DNA from: Symsagittifera roscoffensis
Taxonomy: Eukaryota > Xenacoelomorpha > Acoela > Convolutidae
Assembly: GCF_963678635.1 (NCBI RefSeq)
Contig: NC_087066.1
Span: forward strand, 10,692,723-10,756,722
Direction: 5' to 3'
DNA: 64,000 nt
Under the pieces are notes generated by a model, which had not been told where the DNA came from, did no database searches, and saw nothing but the letters and a program-made list of their open reading frames with translations. The first letter of the stretch is position 1. Every line of letters starts with the position of its first letter. The position numbers and the translations under genes were made by a program. Shown piece by piece: positions 11,855 to 22,385 of the stretch.

Positions 11855-12138
11855 AGGCTACATAAAGCCACCAACATATGCTGGCATAAATTTGCGGCGG
11901 GTCGGGTCGAAAAACTATGTTCGCCCATTTTAGGATCATGAATAATTGTAAAAACGTACTCAATTTGTTGGAAAATGAGAGATAATTTTTCCCTTAAGGC
12001 TACATAAAGCCACCAACATATGCTGGCATAAATTTGCGGCGGGTCGGGTCGAAAAACTATGTTCGCCCATTTTAGGATCATGAATAATTGTAAAAACGTA
12101 CTCAATTTGTTGGAAAATGAGAGATAATTTTTCCCTGT
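11855..12138. repeat. 142-bp perfect-looking tandem duplication
   Basis: 11855-11996 and 11997-12138 read the same apart from the last few bases, each beginning AGGCTACATAAAGCC and ending in TAATTTTTCCCT. They lie in the stretch of unit 2 that has no counterpart in unit 1 (about 11587-12137). The lack of divergence indicates a recent event. Open frames here are by-products of the repeat. Confidence 0.85.
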
Positions 12139-12638
12139 AAGGCTTAATAATTTATGTCATCGGTCCCTACTTGGGCCCTAAGAGGAATCCGATGGTGCAA
12201 ATTAACTTCGCAGAATGAGTTTGTTACAATTTTACATTGGCTAGTTCTTTCATCAAAGGTTTCACTCTATTAATGCTCGTTTTTGTACGTAGGGTAAATT
12301 GACATTCCCTTAAGTGTAATACTGAAGTTTCAGTTAATAAAACCGCCTGAAAATGAAATTATCATAGACTCGTAAAACTGTAATATTTTAAACTCATGGC
12401 CTTTTGCATTTTTTTGCAAATATGTTGAAGTCGAAAAACTTTTTTTGTCTGAGCCATTGGGTTTCGATCCCTCACTCAGTGTATGATATTGAGGGTGGTC
12501 CAATTTTTTAGCGTACTTGACTGTTTGCGATCTCGGTTAAGAAATAAATCCGTGTTCATGCATTTTGGCATATCCTTTTTGGGTGTCATACAGAACCGCT
12601 ATTCATTGTAGTATATTTGTAGGATAATACTCGTAATC

Positions 12639-14149
12639 TTATTCTGGGTGTTTTTTTAATTCTAAGTTTAAATTTGGAGTTTTTATTGAATTAATGTTGT
12701 GAGAAATGAAATTCATTCCTAAAACATTTAGATCGCATCCGTTCTCGGCTGAAATCCATGCTTTGATTTTTACCGGATTATCAGTGTTTGTACTAAAAGT
12801 TGAGTCAAAATTAGTATAACCTAAAAGTTTAAGTTTTTCTCGACTAACAGCAACTGTGTTTGATCTAGATTCATTCAGCTGTAGAGGCTGTATTTTACAA
12901 TATTGTTCATAACTGTCAAAATTAATAAGCGAACATGTTGCTCCAGTGTCTAGTAGAAACTGGGTTTCCAGACCGTTATTTTTTATTTTTGTCTCAGACA
13001 AGATGTTGGTATAAGTTGATATATAATTGTATTTTTGGTTCAGACGGAGATTGATCTAGTTTAAATTAACAAGTTTACACTCATTATTGGTATAGTCTCC
13101 TGAAATGTCATCATCACTAAAGTTGTGGATCTGGTAGGGTGAATGATAATCGTTATTTTTGTTGAAGGGTTTTTTACTGTTCGACCTGTCACGCAATTGA
13201 GAACTTTCCTAGAAGTTTGACGAATGCCTGAAGTCTTGTTGGGATTTATTTCATTGAAATTGTTGTCTACTCTTGACCTACTCTTGCTATAGTTATGGTA
13301 ACTTCTGTTTGAGTTCTCTCTTAATTGAAGCGAGTCATAATTTTGCTCCTGTTGATCGTTATATTTAAAGCAATGTCTTATCGTATGGCCTGACATGCAA
13401 CACCAGTTGCAAAACATTGGGTTGTTTTGTTTGTTTCTATGCTCATGTAGATTCTAAGCTGCGTTTAATTTATGATCCTTCATTAGTCCTGTTAACTCTT
13501 TAAGTTGATCCTTTTTTCCCCCTATTTCCAGTTTATTATCTATGCTACTGGATGCTGTTCCGATAAACTCACTACTTATTGCAAAACTTAAGTCTTTTGT
13601 AGCAATATGATCTTTTAATTGTTGCCAAGTTGCGGGTGGATTCTCAATTAGGAATTGATGCGCCTTTTGTTTTAAGCCTGGCGGGCTTACGCCGCGTACA
13701 AAGAATTCCTTTTTCTTTGCTGTTCTTTGATCATCATTAAAAGTTGGATTAGGCCATCCACGGTCTACTGCGGTGCTTAATCTATGTATGTAGCTTTTGA
13801 TAGTTTCATCAGGTTGTCTTTTTATGTTTTCTGCTTCTATTCGTCTCCTTTACTTATCCTTATCATCAGTGAATCTATATATGAATTGATCTCTTATCTC
13901 GATCCAAGGTAAATGTGCTACTAATCCCTGATACCATTGAGCGGCTGGACCTCTTAATACTGAACCAAATAAGGCTCTTTGTCTGTTATCATATGCGTCC
14001 TGTTCGTCACCTGCGTCTGCTGGTCAAGTGCCTAGGGAAAATGCTATCTTTTTCTCTACTATATAAAAAAAATCTCTTGCATCTTCATTTGGATCTAAGC
14101 CGGTAAACTTTTCGAGAGCTAAATTTGGGTATGCTACTACGTTTTCCAT
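12639..14149 (-). pseudogene. Gag-protease polyprotein, copy 3
   Basis: Minus strand from the ATG at 14149. It carries the same Gag start (ENVVAYPNLALEKFTG), capsid core (RALFGSVLRGPAAQWYQGL) and, unlike copy 2, keeps the stretch RRRIEAENIKRQPDETIKSY and the following helix-rich capsid end. Stops include a TGA after FSLGT and a TAA after DDKDK. The zinc knuckle CNWCCMSGHTIRHC lies near 13365-13405. The tail carries the same TAG as copy 2, then the shared in-frame UAG near 13057. The retropepsin (DTG present) is cut short at 12639 by the deletion that fuses it to downstream sequence. Together copies 2 and 3 document the whole Gag. Confidence 0.8.
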
Positions 14150-16217
14150 TTTGTTTAATGGACTTAAATTTTTATTAACATTTTATAAAGGTTTGAATGT
14201 GTTGTGTACTGATCAATTCTAAGGACTGAATTAATTGTATTTAAGTTACTATGAAATTTGCTGGGTTCAATGAATACGATTTTTTATTAGATAGATCAAA
14301 AGTGCTATGGGGCTGCTTAAGCTTTTTAAGATAGAAGTTAGCTCTGGGGTATTGCTGCGGGAGAGAATGTTAATTCGGGAATACTTTTATGTGTGTGTTT
14401 GGACAAAATTGTGATTTGTTCCTTTTGGATAGTGGTGATATACCAAATATTTTTTGTGGATTTATTTTTCAACTTAAGTTTTAATTTAAATGCTGTTGGT
14501 TTTACTTGATAAAAGTTGGTCATAGCATTCTACATCATTTTTGAGTTATAAATATTTATCTAGGCGATGACAAACAATATAAGGAATATTTAAATTTTTC
14601 TTATGAAGTTGTTATGATTTAAATTTTGTTGAGGGAAAACTTGTAATTCTAATAAAAAAATGATTGAAATGCAAGTAGTTTTGTGCTTGGGTATATGATG
14701 ATATCAAAACGCAATCGGGATTGAAGCAATTAATTGTTCTTGCGGTATATAAATCATATTATTTGGTATTTTTATTTGCTGAAGAATTGTGTCAATTTCT
14801 GGAGTATATCGTCGAAAAAGGACGTATAATTCGTGTTTATCGTCGTTAGGGTGTTTTGCCAGTGAACTAATATGATCATTTCCAGTGTTAGTGATATACC
14901 ATATGATTTTAGAGACTTTATTTCCTAATTTGAGCTTCAAATTTATTGTTCTGACGTCAATTTTAAAATGTGTTGACCATAATTTTTACAGTGTTTGTTT
15001 TCTTCCTCTTTAGCTAAGTTGTACTATTTGATTAGTATGTTTTAGAGTAATGAGATAATAAAGTAATGAAGTAATGAATCATGAAATAACAAAAGAAAAA
15101 AAAATTTCTTTGGAAAAAAAAAATTCTAAAATTTTTTTCTAAGTTTTTCAAGTTTTTTGTTCGCTGATACCTTAACTGAAACCTGAAACTTTGTTCAAGT
15201 GAAGTTTTATTGATACCTTCGTTATGATTAACAATACAATCTTAAGCCTTTTTAGGTTAATACTGGCTCAGAATTTTAATTTATTTTTTAAATTTTTTTT
15301 TACAATTTTTCTGCAACTTTAAGCTGAAACCTGAAACTATGGTAGGTGAAGTTAAGTTTTTTTATATTAAAGTTGTCTAAAAGCTATAGTATACTTTGTT
15401 TAAGCTTAATCTTTTGATATCTTAAACCTAGTTTTTGAAATCTCAAACCTAAAACCCTTAAACTCTCTCAAACTCGATGCATGAAAACAAAAAGGTTGGT
15501 TTTTGATAGCTGGTCTAGTGTAATTTAGAATTATGAACAGGTTTGTACTTCAAAATCACAAACTTGTTTGCGGAAACCTAAGTAGTTGAGGCTGAAACTA
15601 TGATTTCTAGAACTGAAACTATGGTTTGACCACTTGGTTTTGAAAAGTTGGGATTGAAAATTTAAGTTGGTGTCTCTATTATATTTCTATTCCAGAATTA
15701 AAATTGCCAAAAAGATGAGAACTTTGGCCTAAAACGACGATTTTAATTTTGTGAAACTGTAAATTTGAGGGCTCAAACTAACACCTTCTAGAACTTTTTT
15801 GAGTTTAAAAATTGGTTAGTGCATTAAGGATTCCTATTATCTTTCAATATTTTACAAATATTTCACTTGGGAAGCAAGATTTTTGGGTCTGAAACCAAAA
15901 AAACCATTCTGAAACGTACGTTTCAGCCTTAGGAACCACATTTTAAAACTGGTTTGGTGGGTTTTAACACCGTTAACTTTCTCTAGAAAGTCAAAATTCG
16001 GCATTCGGAGTTCAATTTTGAGAACAAAAACTCAATTTATGTGTTCTGAAACCTGAAACTAACAAAAACTTACCATTGAAGACCAGGTTTTTGACTTATG
16101 GTATCCAATTATGGGTTTCACTACCACAACTTTTAATATTTTATCCGAATCCGCTTACAGAAACTTGAAATTGTGACCGGAAACTATACTTATTTTAACT
16201 GAAACGTTTGACCCTAT

Positions 16218-17273
16218 AACTGAAACCTAAACTGAAACCAAAAATTTTGGCTGGTAAAAATCAGTTTTATAGTGCTTAGGCTATCATATGAAACCTAGTT
16301 TATCAATATAAGGTGGATGTGTCAGTGTTCTAGCTTTAGTTTTTGTTGTGAAACCTAATATTTTCGTGCTGAAACTAAAACTTAGTGTTTGGTGTTGAGT
16401 GGCTAACGTTTAAGATTAGTTTTAGTGCGTATTCTTTTTGTTTATTAGGTGTATATTCAAACTGTGTCTTAAAAAAGCATTGATCATTAAAAAAACACCC
16501 ATATCCTATCCTTCCTTCTTGGTTTTTGATATTTTCTCCCTTAGTTTCAGTAATTGGTGGCTCCACTGATGGATGATTTAGGTTTAAGTTACGTTAAGAT
16601 GGGTAAAAATAAAATGCATTTAAGAAAAATGACGATAAGCCTCGATAAATGATGAAGGATTAGAATAAATAGCAACAAGCGTGAATGGTTGGATATTCTG
16701 TGATGAAGAATTCAATTTATCATACAATTTAGGGTACTCTTAGGTTGCACATATGACCACTTAACCCCCTGGAAAAAAGGAATGAAGATTTTTAATATGT
16801 TTTTGAGCACTTCAGTTTAAAACAGGATTTCGTTAATTTTTGTGATGATAATTTTAAACTGAAGTTTCGGTATATGTTTAGTGGGTTACTGGACAAAACG
16901 GGTATATCTTACTAGCGGACTTAGGCAGAGAACGATTTTTTCAGAAGTTTTATATATAATTATATTAATAGATACTAGTTAAGTTCATGAGCTAATGTCA
17001 GTTAGAAAGCCGTATAATAGAACTCGAGGTGGAGGAATATCGTGGGCGACTGTTAGCGCAGGGGATACTTATCGCAAGAACCCTACTAGGAACATCTGTC
17101 AAGTAGAAGACAATGAAATTGTGTTTCTATCGAAAGATACCCATTGTCTCTGGCTTTTTGAGGTTGGAAACTAATCTGACAAATACTCACAGATCCTAAT
17201 AATAAGATAACTTTTTTGAATTTTAAAAGTTGTTTCGAGTTTGTCGGAAATGGACTTTCTTAAGGAGTAGTTC
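16218..17273 (-). other. Single-copy 5' leader of the LTR element
   Basis: Lies between the primer-binding site and the repeated units. Some TGAAAC motifs continue to about 16380. A 63-codon minus-strand frame (16566 down to 16375, starting MEPPITETKGENIKNQEG) is the only open stretch and is unrecognised. Nothing else is seen. Confidence 0.4.
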
Positions 17274-17291
17274 TCTGCTGCGGTCGCACCA
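17274..17291 (-). other. Primer-binding site
   Basis: The minus strand reads TGGTGCGACCGCAGCAGA, starting two bases after the 5' LTR end. TGG plus about a dozen further bases is what pairing with a tRNA 3' end (ending ACCA) requires. I cannot name the tRNA; the complementary tRNA end would read GCGGTCGCACCA. Confidence 0.7.
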
Positions 17292-17293
17292 GT

Positions 17294-18392
17294 TTTACTA
17301 AGCGTTCATTGCTGGTTGAATGCTGAGTAGTTTTATCCTAATTTATAAGTCTCACCTTAGATCGTCAAGTTGTTTTGACAATAGTTAGAGTAGAAACAAT
17401 AGTTAGAAAAGGTATGAATTAATTAGTTGGTTAAATACAAAGCACTGGGTTATTAGATTATAAAAACGAAACGAACAGCCTAAAGAAAAATACCTATGAG
17501 GGGAGGTTGAGTTATTCTTATTTTGTTCATCGATATTTTGTCTTCTTAATAAGGTCGATGGCTGATTAGTATTCTTGGGTCGCCCTTTGATGTGTCCTTT
17601 TCGGCACTTCTGGTTTGGTAGTCAGTATCGTCTTGCCGTAGTCCTTTTGGTTACTGTAGTCTAGACTTCCTCAGGTGTGGGTATCTCGAGTATCTCGATT
17701 TATAACTTTTTTGAACTTTAAATGAGAATTTATTCTCTATTTTATTTGTGAAAAAGGCTAATTTAATTTTATTGTAAAGGCAGAAAAGAAAATTTATTTA
17801 TTTTGAAAAGATCTGACTGAAGAGATCTGACTTGCTGCTTACTGAGCAAAATGAAACACTGAAGATTTCAGGCCAGTCCTTTTGCTCGCAAGCATAAACC
17901 GGCGGCTGATTCAATCTTTAATTATTCAGGTTTCACCTGCTCCTTTATTCTCCCTTTCTTATAAGGGAATTTTCAACTAGTTTTTTTTTGATTTTTTCAA
18001 ATCAAATATCTTTAAATTATTAGTCCTCTTTGATTAAAACCGCAGCCTTCAGATTGTTCTGATTAAAAATTCATATTACTCTATCTGATGCATCATTATG
18101 CAGGTGCATCTCTGCTTAATCAAAGCAAGGAGAGCTTCAGTGCAGCCGGCAAGACTGCTAAATATTTACCAATTTTGTTTCAAGTTAAAGTTAAAAGGGA
18201 CGTGTTAATAATTGCCGCCCTTTTGAAATATTTCCAAAACAAGATTTTATAGTCCTAATAAGAGTAAATCAGTCAATATCTGATTTAGTGAAAAGAAGCT
18301 TTAATTTAAATGGCACGCTCCAATTTAGAATTAGGTCGTTAAATAAACAATTAAGACAATGGTCTTTTTTGTGCAGTATTTTCAATACTACA
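17294..18392 (-). repeat. 5' LTR (right, minus orientation)
   Basis: Right-hand direct repeat, followed by GTGA (18393-18396). It holds a 263-bp segment (17912-18174) absent from the left LTR, bounded by a shared ATT. On the minus strand that segment contains CTTATAAGAAAG (TATA-like) and, a little further, GAATAAAGG (polyadenylation-like), so it may be the transcription control part. That reading is inference. Confidence 0.8.
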
Positions 18393-18922
18393 GTGACAAA
18401 AAACTCATGTGAGAAACAAAATAACCAAGATGTAATTAAAACTGAAAGAAAAAATTTAGTTGAGTTTTGAGTATTAAAGAATTTGTTGCATTTATAAATT
18501 TGCATTCTGATTTTAGTTAGTGGCTTTAGAGACACTTGATATTTATTTAGAAAGGCTTGAGTGAAGAATATATTTAAATATTCCAGCCTGCATGATTGTT
18601 TTTAATCAACTAGGACGACTGATCACTTTGTGGTGACATGAAAGGCTTGGGTAATCTCTTGAAGAGGGAAATTATTTCATTGTTCTGTCTAACCACAAAG
18701 TTCCTTAGTTTTAATATTCAGGACCAATAACAACTAAACTTCCGAATTCTGGTATTTTAAATTTTTCAAATTTCGAATGATGACGTCATATATCTGAGAA
18801 ATGCTGAAACGGCCATTTTGGAGAAAAATCAGAAGAAAAACACAACAACAACGATAGTTGTGATAGAAACAACGACGAGAAATAGAAAAATACGACAGAG
18901 TATTTGCAGAGACCGCTCCGAA

Positions 18923-18954
18923 TTGTAACGATTGTGTCGCTACAATCGTTACAA
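18923..18954. repeat. Perfect 13-bp hairpin
   Basis: TTGTAACGATTGT (18923-18935) and ACAATCGTTACAA (18942-18954) are exact reverse complements around the 6-nt loop GTCGCT. No T-run follows. The function is unknown; it could be the end of a small inverted-repeat element. Confidence 0.8.
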
Positions 18955-19008
18955 AGCCATTCACACCAACGGTGAAGGGTGGTGGAACCGTGAATTCAGC
19001 CTTCCGGA

Positions 19009-19048
19009 GAGGAAATACGAGTGTTATTTCCTCGGATTCTAGAATCCG
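19009..19048. repeat. Adjacent hairpin and 16-bp palindrome
   Basis: GAGGAAATA (19009-19017) pairs with TATTTCCTC (19025-19033) around 7 nt. Directly after it, CGGATTCTAGAATCCG (19033-19048) is a perfect palindrome with no spacer. CCGGAG and CTCCGG-like bases flank both. Confidence 0.75.
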
Positions 19049-19732
19049 GAGGGGTCTTGAGACTTGAACTTAAACTGTTGTACACGAATTTTTAGCTTGC
19101 TATTCATGCCCTGAATTGAATTTAATTAACATCTAGATTCATTTTCTGATAATGAGAAGCTAGGAGTTGAGGGAAAGGGATGATTCATCTTCGACGGAGA
19201 TGATGATTTTCATCTACTGTTTAAAAAAAATAGTATTATAATAAATAGTAGTAGCTGAGACCCAGCCATGAGCTCAATATTTTTTATGTAATTGAGTTAA
19301 TTTGAGCGTTCTGGTCGAAGCCGGAGAACAGTAACGTTTTTGTCGACCCGATGTTAGAAAGACAACCGAAAGAACTGGTTTTGGTAGAGACGGTGAAAAG
19401 CATGTAGAGCTTTGTTTATACGCGGGCCAGTCGTTTTATAGCTTATTTTTGTTTTCTGTCGATATGTACTTCCGGGCGAATGTTACACTAGCTAATCATA
19501 ATTGAACTCCAACATTTTTTTTCTTTCAACCTTTAAATTGATCAAAGTTTTTTAATGAATTTGTCTCGAAGTTTCTGAGCCATAATTTACATCAAGAAAT
19601 GTACGTTTTTAAATAAAAAGTCAAAAAAATCTTGGGGCTAAATTTTTACTGTCAGTTTCCTGCTCTAAACTTATCGCGCGTGTTCAAGCCCAGTTTCTCT
19701 TTCCTGGTATGCATTATAACAGACTATTTAGA

Positions 19733-19865
19733 TTATTGATGCTGTACATCATCGGATATTTTTCCGCATTTTTGATGATACCAGTTTCGGCGACTCTCGC
19801 ATTCAACCCCCTTTCGTCCACGTGTTACTTTCCCGCTAAAATATGGGCACAATCCATTTTTGTCA
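19733..19865 (-). pseudogene. Decayed PHD-like zinc finger fused behind reverse transcriptase motif B
   Basis: Same open frame as motif B. NGLCPYFSGKVTRGRKGVEC, then ESRRNWYHQKCGKISDD, follows the PHD layout (C-x2-C ... GVxC-x2-C-x3-WxHxxC), with two expected cysteines replaced by F and R. PHD-like fingers are known in ORF1 or upstream of the endonuclease of several LINE groups, not usually behind a Penelope-like motif B, so this may be a chimeric junction. Confidence 0.45.
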
Positions 19866-21300
19866 ATCATTGGCTGCATCTCCGTTCCCGCCGGTGTTTC
19901 TTGTCTTAAAGCAAACTTGTTTTGTTGTAGCCATAAATTTGCAAGAGTTACAGCGAGGGGAGCGTCCATCGTTATACCATCAATTTGCACATAACATGAA
20001 TCGTTACAGTTGAAAAATAAATTTTGACCGCCATATTCAAAAGCCTTTTCATGGTTGCTCTTTGAATTTAAGCAGGAAAACCCTGGCTGCACAGCTTATG
20101 TTTGGCGGTTTCAATTGATTCCTTCAGGGGAATATTTGTAACATTCGCCCAAATAGTACATAGTGACGGAGCGTAGAAAAAGCACCTCGAGACGACTGGC
20201 AGGCGTCAGTTACCTTAATCCTACTCATTTTTCACCATATAGTCCTAGCCAGTTAGTTTTCTGGTCTGTTTAGGAACAAGTAAAAAGTTACCATTTTTAG
20301 GCCATCAGTCAAACGACTTCGTTTCAGCTTTCAGCTTTCCTTTACATGCGAATAATTTGGTCATAATTGGGTCTCGGATCCCCAGACTATCTAAATTCAT
20401 TGGGGATGGATTGACCTTCTCCTCCTCTTTAGCTACTCATGCTCTGAAATTCTATATAAAATCGGAAATAACTCAACTATTCAGGGCATCATAGCAGCTA
20501 AAAAGTACATGTTACAGTCTCAGACAGTGTGATAGTTTCTGGGCACCCGGCCTCCAGTTCCGTTCTCCTTCTGAGATAACGCTCTTTTTTCTCCAATCTC
20601 GTGGCACGGGAGGGTACCGATCCGCTCCAGCTGTCCCACTGAAGCCTCCTTTTTTCTTATCTGCTATAGCCAAGTGTCTTATCGTGTCTGATCGTCTCAA
20701 TAAGAGACTTCGTTTTTTCTCTTGCTTTTTTCTAACTTGTTATTGGAGTTTTCGTTTGTTCTGTTCATATTCTCTTTTTGTTTAAAATGGCCATTCCCGA
20801 ATTTCTCAGAAATAGTCTGCTGAGAATCGAAAATTTGAAATTAAAAAAATCCAGAATATTCTGACCCTCTTTTTCACAATGAATTCATCTCTAACGTCAC
20901 TAATGTCTACTTCGTTCTCGGCGGAGGTTTCGACTGTGCAAATCCGGTGGAATGGCCCAATTAGTGTATAAACTTTTCACATCAAATGATATTATGGTTT
21001 CGCCCAAATCTAGAGCAATGTTTTCAATTGTTTCTCTGGCATCTTAAGTATTGGTTTCTATTTTGGCTCAATCGATGTTGCCAAAAAACTTTGCAAGCTC
21101 ACTTGTAAGATTCTCTTACGAGCTGCCTGGAAGTGATAACTCTGGTCTTAGGTATGTAACAGCCTTGTGTACTTTTACGTAAACCGTACAAACGGCCGGG
21201 TGTTGACCTCATCTTAGAATATAAATGACCGTTTATCTCGTCTATTTGTTCAGGGCCGATATCGTTGTTCATGGCCCAAAAGTTTAGTGATAAATTTATT
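19733..21300 (-). pseudogene. Penelope-like element reverse transcriptase remnant
   Basis: Read on the minus strand. Near 21196 GRLYGLRK, then after a frame step VHKAVTYLRPELSLPGSS, matches the YGLPKxHK..LRPIxS block typical of Penelope-like reverse transcriptases. Near 20985-20930 ETIISFDVKSLYTN is motif A (SFDVxSLFTN). Motif B appears near 19990-19930 as QIDGITMDAPLAVTLANLWL. A and B are about 900 bases apart where about 200 are expected, so roughly 0.7 kb (about 20.1-20.87 kb) is inserted or rearranged. Multiple stops. No YxDD or GIY-YIG endonuclease is seen. The frame holding motif B runs on into a PHD-like finger (listed separately). Confidence 0.65.
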
Positions 21301-22385
21301 CAATATAAACATAAATGCTAAGGGGTAGCTGTTTATGACTCCTATTAATTGTTTCTAACTTATTACAAGGATTATAGCTGTTTGCTGTTCTTGTCATCTC
21401 ACTCTGCGGAGACTGTCAACTCTATCATATAATTGACAACTCAGATTAGTTGTTTCCTTTCTCCCTCTTCTTCGCTTCGTTTTTTGCATTTCTTTGATTT
21501 ATGCTGAATGTTACACATTGGTGGAGCAAACTCACTTTACCATTCTGTAAATCCAGAAAAATCATTTCTAGACGAAATTAACGAAAAAGCTTTCAGTGAA
21601 TCCTCGCTAAACCTAATCTATCACGCGATGGTACCGGTAAAAACGTTTTCAATTGTTCATTATTATCTCCTTAGAAAGACAAAAACGTTATGTTGTGGCG
21701 TGATCTCACAAATTATCCCATTACCGAACATCCTTCCAGCGATTGTAAACCCCTGAAGATTCTCGAACCAATCAGCAACCTTAAGAATTTTCCTAACCTC
21801 TACGCAATTGTTCACTGCAAGTGAGATAAAGCGACAAACACTTCGAAGATTTGAGAATGCTTGACGTTCCAATTTAGAAACTCACTGGACATGCTCTCTA
21901 TAGTACAGACAAGTTGGACTGAGATGTCCTACGACCTTAGAGACAACTGCACCAATCGGCAGACCAATAGCTAAGATCACTTGCAATAAATCTACACTGG
22001 TACCCAATTTTTGGACGCAATCTTCAGGAAAATATCAATCAAACGGAAACTTTGGAAGAGCAGAAAAAAGGCCAAGCAAAGAAGACTTCAAGAAAGCGTC
22101 GACCAAAAAAATTAGTTCGTTTATTTGAACTTGGCGTACTCTTTGAGTCCTTGATTCGGAGCCTCAACTCATATAAACCCAAAATCAAACTAGTTTACTC
22201 CTTGAGTTTTTCATTCTGAGTAGCAGACAATACCAATTCTTCAGCCTAGTGAACTCTTTGAGCCTTTGACTTGGAAACCCAAGCGAGTTTGAAAAAGAAA
22301 TAGACAAGCTGGTAAAAGAAACCCTGGTATAAAGTCCTCAGATAATTCATCTTGTTAGTCCTGTAGCACTCTTGTCAAAAAAAAT
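21301..22385. other. No gene recognised
   Basis: An 82-codon plus-strand frame (21508-21756, starting MLHIGGANSLYHSVNPEKSF) is open but unrecognised. Around 22131-22285 a short motif (CTCTTTGAG followed by CCTTGA or CCTTTGA) recurs about 115 bases apart, with a weaker version near 22195. Confidence 0.35.

Larger units (their letters stand above)
11268..16217 (-). repeat. Second internal repeat unit of the LTR element
   Basis: Repeats 4465-11248 in the same orientation without the 1.88-kb duplication. Differences are an inserted or replaced stretch at about 11587-12137 and a deletion of several hundred bases that removes the end of the protease and the segment behind it (joint near 12640). 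Confidence 0.8.
2533..18392 (-). mobile_element. LTR retrotransposon, Gag-protease only, triplicated interior
   Basis: A complete element boundary can be drawn by eye. Long direct repeats lie at 2533-3421 and 17294-18392. The 4-bp duplication GTGA sits at 2529-2532 and 18393-18396. A primer-binding site starts with TGG two bases inside the right repeat (17274-17291), and a polypurine tract abuts the left repeat (3423-3434). All signals agree on minus orientation. On the minus strand each LTR begins TGTAGTATTG; the 3' end reads CTTAGTAAA rather than the usual CA. The interior encodes Gag with a CCHC knuckle and a retropepsin, present three times in tandem. I find no reverse transcriptase, RNase H or integrase motif, so it would depend on enzymes from another element. 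The retropepsin and Gag style point to Ty3/Gypsy. Every coding copy is broken. Confidence 0.8.
18397..19705. other. No gene seen; hairpin-rich spacer
   Basis: Short frames only, none with a recognisable motif. Apart from the hairpin and palindromes listed separately I see nothing. Confidence 0.5.

Noticed and set aside
11730-12105. Overlapping minus-strand frames with a repeated W-W-L-Y segment
   Set aside because: Created by the 142-bp tandem duplication in noncoding sequence; no motif.
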